The notes beneath the pieces are model-generated. The model was not told the origin of the DNA. It was given only the letters and a program-made list of their open reading frames with translations, and ran no database searches. Below are positions 8,147 to 16,352 of a DNA stretch of 64,000 bases, piece after piece. Location of the stretch: the NCBI RefSeq assembly GCF_000447295.1, contig NZ_KE650771.1, positions 1,600,730-1,664,729 of the forward strand. The letters run 5' to 3'. The position numbers and the translations under genes were made by a program. Each line of letters opens with the position of its first letter. Within the stretch, counting starts at the first letter, position 1. The stretch comes from Fischerella sp. PCC 9431 (GTDB lineage: Bacteria; Cyanobacteriota; Cyanobacteriia; Cyanobacteriales; Nostocaceae).

Positions 8147-10473
8147 AGAATATATGCTCCCCAAACCTCTGCTGCGACTGCTAAGACAATAGACCAAATG
8201 GGGTGAGGACTGTTAACAATTTTTCCGCCTTGAGTTTGTAGGGTTTGCACATCAATCCAAGGTGTTGCTCCCCGTCGTAACCAGCCAGTGAGGGTGATCT
8301 GACGTCCGAGCAATTCTTGAGGATTGACATTTTGTCCCAGCCAAGAAATGTGATGTAGTTTGACTAAACCTGTGTGAGATTGCAAAACTAAATCTTGTGC
8401 CAAACAGTTGTTAGTACCACGACGACCTAATAACTTTCCAACAAGACGCACACCGATGCTATCAATAGGAATGCTAGCTGGATTAGTTAACAAGTTGGGC
8501 AATTGGTTATCAGTTTGGACAGTCGCAGGTTTAATGTTTGAAAAGAAAGAATTTATCCGTAATAAGACGCCGATACTAAAGCCAATTAGCATACAGCCCT
8601 TGATAAAATTCCAATCCTCATAAATCCATTTCAGGTTTAAAAGTTTAAGGGCGAATAGAGTTTGCCAAATTAACCAGATCAGACCTCCAAACGCAACACC
8701 TAAAGGAATTCCCAACCACGGAGCAATTTGTAATAAAAAAGACTGAGGTTTGATTCTTAAAGGCTGTTGGCTTTCGAGATACAATTCTGGTTCTACATGC
8801 CAAATACGAGCGATTCTACACAGGCGGAGGGCGCGATCGCCAATTAAAGGATGAGTATTATTAACTACAAACCACCAGCGATATGGATTGACACAATCCC
8901 ACATCAACAGAGATTCAAAGGTAGTATAAGCAGCCATACTACCCAAGCACAGACTTTGTTTATAGCCGACGGGTATAACTAGATTTAAGCTTTCTAGCTG
9001 CCAACTCGTGTGTTCTTGTTTTTGGACATCACCAGCAATACCAATAGCCATTTTCAGTAAAGCACGGACTAAAGCATTAGGATTACCAGTCACTTCCGCC
9101 GCTACGCGATCGCACCAATAAAGCCGCAGTTGTGATAACCATATACCAGTTGCCCTCAGCAACCACCACAGACCATAAACCAGACTTGTCAGTACACTAA
9201 AAATCCCACGCCAGATCGGTTGGGTTTTTGCATCTCCCCACTGTCCCAATAATTGATATAGCTGGTAAATCGGAATTGTGATGACCAGTAACAAAGACAT
9301 GACAGCACAATCCCAGTGAGCAATCTGTGCTAATTGACTAGCATAGATTGTGGCAATTTCATCATTTTTCAGTTGCTCTAATAATCCTTGACTAACTACA
9401 ATTCTGGCTGTGCGGGATAAATGACCATAGCAAAAAGCAACTGGTGCTGTCATTGGTAGAACAAATAATTTTGGTGTCCGCCAGCCCCGTTGTTGACAAT
9501 AGCGTTGTAAAACTCGTGCTGTCTCTTTGCTATGGCGATGCAAAATGTCTTTTTCTAATTCTCGCTGACCGTAAAACTTTGTCAGTAATTGATCCAACAA
9601 CCAAGGAGATAAACAGAACAGGACAAAAATCAAAACCACCAAGCTACTTGTAGGATCTCTATATAAAAGCTGTAATGGCTCTAAAAAAGGTAGTTTAACA
9701 AAGGCATCATTAATAAATCTCATTACCGACACCAGCAGTGTTTTGATTACCCAAAACAACGCCACGCATGTTCCTGCTTGCAGTAAATACAATAGCTTTA
9801 AGCTGCGTTTTGGCAGGGGTTGCCATACTTTAGCGCGTCCTGCTTGTCGCCAGTAAATCGTAGGTGGTTTGACTTTTTCCTGATTATCTTCCTGATTAAC
9901 AGTTGTTGGAGAATTGGGTGGTAGAGGAATTGGTAAAGATGAAGTTTTTGATACAGAGGCGCGGGGTGTGGAAGAGGCGGAAGCTAGCCAACCTCGCGTT
10001 TGAGTTCCACCAAATGTAGGTACTCGCAGACTGTGGGCTGCTGTGTGTTCGGTGTTTGGGTTCTCCCCATCTTGGCGTTCGTGCGTCTGGGCGTCCTCTG
10101 TTTGTGACTGCTGAGACTCCACCACAGGTGAAGAATTATCCCAGGGAATAAATCCGGTGACGTCAGCAGTAGACGCATCGTCATTTTGATAGCGTTTTTT
10201 GATTTGTTCTAAAGAACGTTCTGCCCATTCTTTAACTTGTGAACGTTCGTTTTGAACCAGAGTTTCGCATAATGCGATCGCTGTTGCAACTTCACCAATG
10301 CGTGTATAAACGACAACTAAGCCAATTTCCGCTTGAATAACTGCCGTGCGATCGCTATTACTACTGACAATGGCTTCTAATATGGTTTTTGCTGTTTGAT
10401 AATCTCCTTGCTTTAGGGCGGTTAAACCAGCCTTCAAAGATGGTTCAGAATGTGAAGGCATAGTAGTTTGCAC
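8134..10473 (-). CDS. M48-like membrane protein with N-terminal TPR, catalytic residues lost
   Basis: A 779-residue protein. Residues 10-95 look like tetratricopeptide repeats, 100-210 are low-complexity, hydrophobic spans lie near 225-255 and 277-295, and an M48 peptidase-like domain (ERELEKDILHRHSKETARVL onward) follows from about 300. The usual zinc motif HExxH is replaced: the aligned segment DEIATIYASQLAQIAHWD has Ser379, Gln380 and Gln383 in place of His, Glu and His. The downstream Glu ligand of the ExxxD motif is also absent (LYWCDRVAAE). Further hydrophobic spans lie near 390-440 and 595-650. I infer a pseudopeptidase, perhaps a scaffold or regulator at the membrane. The reading frame is intact, so it is not a decaying gene. 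Confidence 0.8.
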   Translation of the reverse strand: MQTTMPSHSEPSLKAGLTALKQGDYQTAKTILEAIVSSNSDRTAVIQAEIGLVVVYTRIGEVATAIALCETLVQNERSQVKEWAERSLEQIKKRYQNDDASTADVTGFIPWDNSSPVVESQQSQTEDAQTHERQDGENPNTEHTAAHSLRVPTFGGTQTRGWLASASSTPRASVSKTSSLPIPLPPNSPTTVNQEDNQEKVKPPTIYWRQAGRAKVWQPLPKRSLKLLYLLQAGTCVALFWVIKTLLVSVMRFINDAFVKLPFLEPLQLLYRDPTSSLVVLIFVLFCLSPWLLDQLLTKFYGQRELEKDILHRHSKETARVLQRYCQQRGWRTPKLFVLPMTAPVAFCYGHLSRTARIVVSQGLLEQLKNDEIATIYASQLAQIAHWDCAVMSLLLVITIPIYQLYQLLGQWGDAKTQPIWRGIFSVLTSLVYGLWWLLRATGIWLSQLRLYWCDRVAAEVTGNPNALVRALLKMAIGIAGDVQKQEHTSWQLESLNLVIPVGYKQSLCLGSMAAYTTFESLLMWDCVNPYRWWFVVNNTHPLIGDRALRLCRIARIWHVEPELYLESQQPLRIKPQSFLLQIAPWLGIPLGVAFGGLIWLIWQTLFALKLLNLKWIYEDWNFIKGCMLIGFSIGVLLRINSFFSNIKPATVQTDNQLPNLLTNPASIPIDSIGVRLVGKLLGRRGTNNCLAQDLVLQSHTGLVKLHHISWLGQNVNPQELLGRQITLTGWLRRGATPWIDVQTLQTQGGKIVNSPHPIWSIVLAVAAEVWGAYILLRG

Positions 10474-10502
10474 TCCAATAACTATATTGTTAGTGGTAAT
10501 GG

Positions 10503-10556
10503 GTAATGGTTAAATTACCAATTACCAATTACCAATTACCAATTAACCATTAACCA
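10503..10556. repeat. heptameric tandem repeat AATTACC
   Basis: AATTACC occurs four times head to tail, flanked by degenerate copies (AATTAACC, ATTAACC). It fills the gap between the start of the M48-like gene and the stop of prfC. Such heptameric repeats are characteristic of heterocystous cyanobacteria. Confidence 0.8.
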
Positions 10557-12174
10557 CTGGTTGTTGACTTGAAAATACTGGGGCGATCGCACTTAATTTT
10601 AAATCAGGGTGATCTTCTTGTAATTGATGGCAATTCCACTCATTACGAAATAGTAAAACTGGTCGCCCCATGCTGTCTTTGACTGTAGTTGTATTGAACA
10701 AGCGTCCAATTTTGGTCAATGCTTCCCAACCACCTTCTACCCAACGTGCAACGCTGTAGGGTAATAAATCGAGTATGGTTTCAACTCCGTATTCATTCAT
10801 TAAACGGAATTGCACCACCTCGAATTGCAACTGACCTACCGCCGCTAAAATTGGATCGCGTTTGGCTTCATCTGTTGAGTACATAATCTGTACAGCCCCT
10901 TCTTCACGCAATTCCGAAACGCCTTTTTGAAATTGCTTGAATTTAGATGGGTTGGGGTTGCGGAGAGTTGCAAACAACTCTGGAGAGAAATAAGGAATTC
11001 CCTCATATTCCAGCTTTTGCCCAGTGTAAATTGTATCCCCAATTGCAAAAACACCAGGATTATTTAAACCAATCACATCACCAGGGTAGGCGACATCAAT
11101 AGATTCTCGTTCTTGGGCAAAGAGTTTCTGCGGACGAGACAAGCGAACAACTTTACCTGTGCGGGCGTGATTGACCGTCATATCTTTTTCAAATTTGCCT
11201 GTACAAACACGCACAAACGCCACGCGATCGCGGTGTTTGGGGTCCATATTGGCTTGCAACTTGAATACAAACCCTGAAAATTCGGGATATTCGGGTTCAA
11301 CTTCACCCACGCTACTGTTGTGTGGACCTGGTTTGAGGGCGTACTCTAGAAAATACTTGAGGAATAACTCAACCCCAAAATTAGTCATCGCACTACCAAA
11401 GAAAATAGGCGTCATTTTGCCTTGGTGTACCAAATCTAAATCTAGGTCTGGCCCCACCCCTTCTAACAGTTCTAAGTCGTTTTTGAGCTGATAGTAAAGA
11501 TCTTGTTCTAAAAATTCTTCAATTTGAGGATTTCCCAAATCAACAACTGTATCTACCGCTTCTTTACTACCGTGGGCGCTACGTTCAAACAGGTGGATTT
11601 GTTGTTTATGGCGATCAAAGACACCTTTAAAGCGATCGCCCATACCAATCGGCCAGTTGACTGCATAGGTCTGCAATCCTAATTCTTGTTCAATTTCATC
11701 AAGCAGTTCTAGGGCTTCTCGTCCGGGACGGTCAAGTTTGTTTACAAATGTGAAGATGGGAATACCCCGCATTTTACAAACTTCAAACAGTTTGCGGGTT
11801 TGGGGTTCCAAACCTTTGGCAGCATCAATCAACATCACTGCATTATCTGCCGCCGCCAGAGTCCGATAAGTATCCTCACTAAAATCCTGGTGTCCAGGAG
11901 TATCTAGTAAATTTATCTGACAGTTTTGGTAGGTAAATTGTAACACTGTGGAAGTAATCGAAATACCCCGTTGTTGTTCCATTGCCATCCAGTCAGAAGT
12001 CGCTTTACGCTGTGCGCGTCGGGCTTTGACTGCACCGGCTTCGTGAATAGCACCTCCGTACAACAGGAGTTTTTCTGTGAGTGTAGTTTTACCAGCATCC
12101 GGGTGAGAAATAATCGCAAAATTGCGACGAAGTTCAACTGCTTTGTGAAGTTCTAACTCAAGGTCAGTTGACAT
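10543..12174 (-). CDS. prfC: peptide chain release factor 3
   Basis: RF3 is the GTPase that recycles RF1 and RF2 from the ribosome after termination. The G1 loop [12 protein letters not shown], the DTPGHQDF G3 motif and the NKLDR G4 motif are all present, followed by the translation-factor beta barrel and RF3 C-terminal domain. I chose the ATG at 12174 ([19 protein letters not shown]), giving 543 residues, the usual size. An in-frame ATG at 12318 would add 48 residues with no family character. The last codons run into the AATTACC repeat region. Confidence 0.96.
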   Translation of the reverse strand: MSTDLELELHKAVELRRNFAIISHPDAGKTTLTEKLLLYGGAIHEAGAVKARRAQRKATSDWMAMEQQRGISITSTVLQFTYQNCQINLLDTPGHQDFSEDTYRTLAAADNAVMLIDAAKGLEPQTRKLFEVCKMRGIPIFTFVNKLDRPGREALELLDEIEQELGLQTYAVNWPIGMGDRFKGVFDRHKQQIHLFERSAHGSKEAVDTVVDLGNPQIEEFLEQDLYYQLKNDLELLEGVGPDLDLDLVHQGKMTPIFFGSAMTNFGVELFLKYFLEYALKPGPHNSSVGEVEPEYPEFSGFVFKLQANMDPKHRDRVAFVRVCTGKFEKDMTVNHARTGKVVRLSRPQKLFAQERESIDVAYPGDVIGLNNPGVFAIGDTIYTGQKLEYEGIPYFSPELFATLRNPNPSKFKQFQKGVSELREEGAVQIMYSTDEAKRDPILAAVGQLQFEVVQFRLMNEYGVETILDLLPYSVARWVEGGWEALTKIGRLFNTTTVKDSMGRPVLLFRNEWNCHQLQEDHPDLKLSAIAPVFSSQQPVVNG

Positions 12175-12392
12175 AACTGTATCTACTTGTAAATTAAATC
12201 TAATTTTACTTTTTCCAACTTTAGCGAGTCTTTTTATCTTAAGACAACAAGGCTCATGGTAGGTTCTTAATGTATTTAAAGGCAAAAGACAGTCATTTAC
12301 GGGAAAATATGACAACACGACGAGTGTATGAAAAGTTGAATCTTCCTACACCCCTACACCCCTAAACCCACCTTCAAGACAGGAACAGAGAA

Positions 12393-12734
12393 ATGTACGA
12401 CACAGACAAGCGTAAGCTTTTATCAGCAGTTTCTCATGCGGCTATCTTTTTGAGTACTACATTAGTATCGATTGGAATACCAATTTTCATCCTCTTTGCA
12501 ACAGAAGATCCTGTTGTGAAAGAAAACGCCAAAGAAGCCATTAATTTTCATTTGAATGTCTGGTTTTATGGAGCTATTATTGGTGTTTTGATTTGGGTAA
12601 GTTTTGGCTTGTTGATACCTCTGGCAGGTTTATGGTTTTTAGTTCACTGGGGATTAACAATTTGGGCGCTTTCTCATGTTTTAACTAATACTGAAAAACC
12701 TTTTCGTTATCCCTTCATTTTCCGACTTGTTTAG
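12393..12734 (+). CDS. small membrane protein, DUF4870/Tic20-like
   Basis: A 113-residue protein with three to four hydrophobic helices: about 12-32, 50-72 and 73-95. The short polar signature VKENAKEAINFHLN between the first two spans is typical of DUF4870 proteins, which are distantly related to Tic20. Function of this family is unknown. The gene stands alone, divergent from prfC, with 218 bases between the two starts. Start is the ATG after AACAGAGAA. Confidence 0.75.
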   Translation: MYDTDKRKLLSAVSHAAIFLSTTLVSIGIPIFILFATEDPVVKENAKEAINFHLNVWFYGAIIGVLIWVSFGLLIPLAGLWFLVHWGLTIWALSHVLTNTEKPFRYPFIFRLV

Positions 12735-13128
12735 TAAAAAATCAGTTTTTCTCCGGTTAGATCAAGTCACTGATGAATATGTAAAATAAACAGGTGGCTT
12801 GCAAATTCAGGGTCATCGCTTATTGGTAATAGGTAATAGGCTGTGTATTGATTACCGATTATCATTACGCCTCACACATATCTCATCACTAATTTTTAAT
12901 CAAGCCCATCCATATATATTGATGGAAATTTTTATATACTTTCTTGTCTTTTTTAGAAGATAAATGACAAGCAAGTTGTAAAATACAAAATTGCCCCACA
13001 ACCTCATCAGTTATAGGGCAGAGGACAGTTAAGCGCTGTTTGTAGTGTGTCCTTGGTAAGCGGGTTTTTACCCCAAGTCTGTGACGCTTTGTTTTTTGTC
13101 CATTTGTGTTTTTTCTTCATAAAAATTT
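12735..13128. other. hemB leader region, no gene
   Basis: No reading frame is convincing. The last 120 bases can fold locally: GGACA near 13023 with TGTCC near 13049, then GCGGG/TACCCC around a T-loop just after. I do not recognise a known riboswitch. Confidence 0.4.
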
Positions 13129-14109
13129 ATGTTTCCAACCCATCGCCCTCGTCGTCTGCGTAGCCATCCCCAACTCCGCCGGATGGTACGTGAAACCGTT
13201 CTGACCACCAATGACTTGATTTATCCTTTGTTTGCTGTCCCAGGTGAAGCGATCGCCAATGAAGTGAAATCTATGCCTGGTGTCTATCAGCTTTCGATAG
13301 ATAAAATTGTCGAAGAGGCAAAAGAAGTTTACGACTTAGGAATTCCCGCCATTATTCTGTTTGGTATTCCTGCCGATAAAGATGTGGATGCCACAGGCGC
13401 TTGGCATGATTGTGGTATTGTCCAGAAAGCTGCAACTGCGGTGAAAGAAGCAGTACCAGATTTGATTATTATTGCTGACACTTGTTTGTGTGAGTATACC
13501 AGTCATGGTCACTGCGGTTATTTGCAAGTTGGTGATTTAACTGGACGAGTTTTAAACGACCCCACTCTGGAATTACTTCAGAAAACCGCCGTTTCCCAAG
13601 CAAAAGCAGGTGCTGACATTATTGCGCCTTCGGGGATGATGGATGGATTCGTGCAAGCAATTCGCGCTGGTTTGGATGAAGCAGGTTTCCAAGACACGCC
13701 GATTTTGTCCTATGCTGCCAAGTATGCTTCGGCTTACTACGGCCCATTCCGCGATGCAGCAGACTCAGCACCTCAATTTGGCGATCGCCGCACCTATCAA
13801 ATGGACCCCGGTAACTCTCGCGAAGCGATCAAAGAAATAGAATTGGATATTGCTGAAGGTGCTGACATGCTGATGGTGAAACCAGCATTGGCTTACATGG
13901 ATATCATCTGGCGTGTGAAACAAGCCAGCAACTTACCTGTTGCTGCTTACAACGTTTCTGGTGAATATTCTATGGTCAAAGCCGCAGCCCTCAACGGCTG
14001 GATTGATGAACAGCGCGTGGTTATGGAAACTTTAACTGGCTTTAAACGGTCTGGTGCAGATTTAATTTTGACCTACCACGCTAAAGACGCTGCACGTTGG
14101 CTGAGGTAA
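13129..14109 (+). CDS. hemB: delta-aminolevulinic acid dehydratase (porphobilinogen synthase)
   Basis: HemB condenses two 5-aminolevulinate molecules to porphobilinogen in the chlorophyll, heme and bilin pathway. The 326-residue length is standard. The metal-site segment [14 protein letters not shown] holds the three cysteines of zinc-type enzymes. The Schiff-base lysines sit in [18 protein letters not shown] and [14 protein letters not shown]. The start fits the family's N-terminus ([21 protein letters not shown]). A bilin-dependent receptor may be encoded at 59983-62697, so the product also feeds that chromophore; this link is general metabolism, not local context. Confidence 0.97.
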   Translation: MFPTHRPRRLRSHPQLRRMVRETVLTTNDLIYPLFAVPGEAIANEVKSMPGVYQLSIDKIVEEAKEVYDLGIPAIILFGIPADKDVDATGAWHDCGIVQKAATAVKEAVPDLIIIADTCLCEYTSHGHCGYLQVGDLTGRVLNDPTLELLQKTAVSQAKAGADIIAPSGMMDGFVQAIRAGLDEAGFQDTPILSYAAKYASAYYGPFRDAADSAPQFGDRRTYQMDPGNSREAIKEIELDIAEGADMLMVKPALAYMDIIWRVKQASNLPVAAYNVSGEYSMVKAAALNGWIDEQRVVMETLTGFKRSGADLILTYHAKDAARWLR

Positions 14110-14162
14110 GCAGTGGTTTGGCCTGTCAGGCGACGAAATTTTATCTGGTTGATTGGCTTAAT

Positions 14163-14230
14163 TAATCTCACGCAAAGGCGCAAAGATGCAGAGTGAATCT
14201 TATGTATCTTGGTGTCTAGGCGTGAGATTA
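14163..14230. repeat. 11-bp inverted repeat between hemB and the next gene
   Basis: TAATCTCACGC (14163-14173) is repeated perfectly inverted as GCGTGAGATTA (14220-14230) with 46 bases between. The inner sequence includes ACGCAAAGGCGCAAAG. It may be a small dispersed element or a hemB 3' structure; no T-run follows. Confidence 0.6.
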
Positions 14231-14265
14231 TTGTTTGTAATTAATATGGGTTCACAGTGCCAGTA

Positions 14266-14511
14266 ATGACAAATAAGATTCAGTTACTCGATGTAGTTGC
14301 CTTAACGGTTAACCTTCCAGAGTACAACCTATGGCGCGGACAGGTTGGCACAGTAGTTGAACTGCTGGCTGAAGGTGCAGCATTTGAGGTTGAATTTAGT
14401 GATCGTGATGGACGTGTTTACGAATCTATCGGTTTACGACCAGAACAAATTATAGTGCTTCATTTTGAACCAGTATCTCCCAACCCGATTTCTAAAATGG
14501 CTCCTGTGTAA
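14266..14511 (+). CDS. DUF4926 family protein
   Basis: An 81-residue protein matching the DUF4926 pattern: QLLDVVALTVNLPEYNLWRGQVGTVVE, then FEVEFSDRDGRVYESIGLRPEQI. These are small all-beta proteins often found with toxin-antitoxin or mobile genes; their role is unknown. I prefer the ATG at 14266 (MTNKIQLLDVV) over a GTG at 14257 that adds three residues. It lies 156 bases after hemB with a dyad between, so joint transcription is uncertain. Confidence 0.8.
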   Translation: MTNKIQLLDVVALTVNLPEYNLWRGQVGTVVELLAEGAAFEVEFSDRDGRVYESIGLRPEQIIVLHFEPVSPNPISKMAPV

Positions 14512-14571
14512 ATAAAAGGGGTGTACGTATCTGGCTTTTTTATTAAGTGCGATCGCCCTCTTCATCCTCAA

Positions 14572-15189
14572 CTAGAGACTTTTTTGATCAAGCACAGTTG
14601 ATTGAATCAGCGATGCGATCGCCGCCTCAACTCGTTCCCAACCTTCAGGTGAACTGAAATCCAAGCCCATAAATGTTTTGCTGACTTTAGTACGCAGCAC
14701 TAGATAAACAATTCCTGCTACCAAAACAGCACTGATTGCAGGAATATCTTGATCTTCAGGGAACGAAAACTTCTGTTTGAGAAAATTAAGGCTATCTAAC
14801 GCCATAGAGTCGCGCACATTGGCCAGTTCACGAGTTAGTTCATTGCCTTCTAGTAATTCCCAACGCATAATCTCTTGTGTAATCGGTCGTTCTTTCAAAT
14901 CATCTAGCAATCGTATTAATAGGTAAATCATCCAATCTGCCAGAGACTCAGCATCAGCAGTTTTTTCATCGCCAATTAGCGCCTCAGCAGTAATCCAGTA
15001 GTCTCCCTCTTGTCCGAACTTTTGCAGTAGAGATGGCAAATTTTCAAAATATCGGTAAATCAATACTTTATCAACACCAGCCTCACGAGCGATCGCATTC
15101 ACACCCAATTGCTGAAATCCAGACTCAGCCAAAAGTTTACCCACCGCCGCCAAAATTCGAGCTTTAGTTTCCTCTTTATCACGTGTCAT
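14572..15189 (-). CDS. TetR/AcrR family transcriptional regulator
   Basis: A 205-residue regulator. The N-terminal helix-turn-helix reads KARILAAVGKLLAESGFQQLGVNAIAREAGVDKVLIYRYF in pieces typical of TetR, with the YRYF recognition end. The C-terminal ligand domain is helical. I chose the ATG at 15189 (MTRDKEETKAR) rather than a GTG at 15213, because the longer form would overlap an operator-like box. The gene is divergent from a thioesterase, and the shared 99-base spacer holds dyads suited to this repressor. The ligand is unknown; acyl-CoA is a guess from the neighbour. Confidence 0.9.
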   Translation of the reverse strand: MTRDKEETKARILAAVGKLLAESGFQQLGVNAIAREAGVDKVLIYRYFENLPSLLQKFGQEGDYWITAEALIGDEKTADAESLADWMIYLLIRLLDDLKERPITQEIMRWELLEGNELTRELANVRDSMALDSLNFLKQKFSFPEDQDIPAISAVLVAGIVYLVLRTKVSKTFMGLDFSSPEGWERVEAAIASLIQSTVLDQKSL

Positions 15190-15205
15190 GAATTGTTCTG
15201 ATCTA

Positions 15206-15251
15206 CTTGTCACTTATTGGTGATTATGATACCTTGTCACTGTTAAGTGAC
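15206..15251. promoter_or_regulatory. candidate TetR operator between divergent genes
   Basis: GTCACT (15236-15241) and AGTGAC (15246-15251) form a perfect dyad with a GTTA centre. A further copy of CTTGTCACTT lies at 15206-15215. Both are in the spacer between the TetR gene and the thioesterase gene, as expected for autoregulation and control of the divergent gene. Confidence 0.55.
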
Positions 15252-15288
15252 TTTTGTCCTACTTAGTGCTTCCCTGTAAGAAATAGAC

Positions 15289-15723
15289 ATGCAGAAAATA
15301 GCTTTTGACTTGGATGTTTATTCCTATCAGATTGATTTCATTGGACACGTAAACAATGCTGTTTATATCCAGTGGATGGAAATAGGACGAACCAAGCTAC
15401 TGGAAGCTGTAGGAATGGCGACCCATGAAATTTTTCAGCAGGGTTTCGTACCAGTTTTAGTTCATACCAGTATTACCTATAAATCACCATTATATTTAGG
15501 CGATCGCGTGCAAGTAGAACTGTGGCTATCTGAACTGCGAAATGCTTCTGCCATCATGCAGTTTCGTTTCTATAACAGTCAACAAGTGCTAGCGGCTGAG
15601 GGGCTACAAAAAGGATTGTTCGTTGACAAACAAACCATGCGTCCAAGGCGACTTAACCCAGAGGAACGCGCTTTATTTGTTCCATACTTGGATGCAAGCA
15701 CTGATACCAATTTTGGATTTTAG
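15289..15723 (+). CDS. acyl-CoA thioesterase, 4HBT hotdog family
   Basis: A 144-residue single-hotdog thioesterase. The helix motif DFIGHVNNAVYIQWMEIGR is the 4-hydroxybenzoyl-CoA thioesterase signature, with the catalytic Asp before GHVNN. The rest (SITYKSPLYLGDRVQVELWL) matches YbgC/FadM-type enzymes that hydrolyse acyl-CoA or acyl-ACP. It is divergent from the TetR gene at 14572-15189 and probably under its control. Substrate chain length cannot be told. Confidence 0.88.
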   Translation: MQKIAFDLDVYSYQIDFIGHVNNAVYIQWMEIGRTKLLEAVGMATHEIFQQGFVPVLVHTSITYKSPLYLGDRVQVELWLSELRNASAIMQFRFYNSQQVLAAEGLQKGLFVDKQTMRPRRLNPEERALFVPYLDASTDTNFGF

Positions 15724-15810
15724 ATTGGGAATCTTCGCTAAAAGGCTATTCCAGGAATCTCAAACAATAATAACTATCACATTTTGGTATGAAACTTTAG
15801 CTTAATCTAT

Positions 15811-15836
15811 TCCAAAATCCAAAATCTAAAATCAAA
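15811..15836. repeat. heptameric AAAATCT-type repeat before a start codon
   Basis: CCAAAATCCAAAATCTAAAATC is a run of three heptamers ending in AAATGAC, 18 bases before the ATG at 15859. The same element with an AATGAC end occurs at 32050, and a longer run lies beside clpB at 45407. Confidence 0.7.
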
Positions 15837-15858
15837 TGACGAGAGAGTTTAAAACCTC

Positions 15859-16278
15859 ATGAATCCTGAAATAAAACATCAACTTTTGCTGAAAATTCTG
15901 CTTATTGCCTGTATAGTTTCCACAGCTATTCATTTTACAGATAACTATTTATACATTGAGCAATATCCCCAGCCTGATTGGATCACTCCACCCTCAATTT
16001 ATATTGCATGGATCGTTTGGACAGTAATTGGTATTACTGGTTATTGGTTATATAAAAGTAGAAGATTTTGGTTTGCATACCTGTGTTTAGTTATCTACTC
16101 ATTTTGTGGTTTAGATAGCTTAGGGCATTACTTTTATGGAAGTATGTCTGAATTCTCAATCAAGATGCATTTATTCATTGTGATGGACGGGTTAGTAGGT
16201 TTAGCAATTTTGGGATTCACACTTTGGTCAGGATTAATTCTTAAAGAACAGTTCAAAGAATCTCAGAGTATTGTTTGA
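15859..16278 (+). CDS. four-helix membrane protein of unknown function
   Basis: A 139-residue protein with four hydrophobic spans at roughly 8-26, 46-64, 70-90 and 104-127. A conserved-looking HFTDNYLYIEQYPQPDW loop follows the first span and an HYFYG motif follows the third. I do not recognise a family with a known role. It follows the thioesterase by 135 bases and may share its transcript. It is convergent with the antiporter gene. Confidence 0.7.
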   Translation: MNPEIKHQLLLKILLIACIVSTAIHFTDNYLYIEQYPQPDWITPPSIYIAWIVWTVIGITGYWLYKSRRFWFAYLCLVIYSFCGLDSLGHYFYGSMSEFSIKMHLFIVMDGLVGLAILGFTLWSGLILKEQFKESQSIV

Positions 16279-16352
16279 TCACAGCGATCGCAATCGTTGA
16301 ACATACGCCATAATTAAGAATCAGGCGATCGCTCACCTTAAGTTATGAAATA

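Noticed and set aside
12175-12318. 48-residue N-terminal extension of RF3
   Set aside because: The family begins at the later ATG, and the extra residues show no conserved features.
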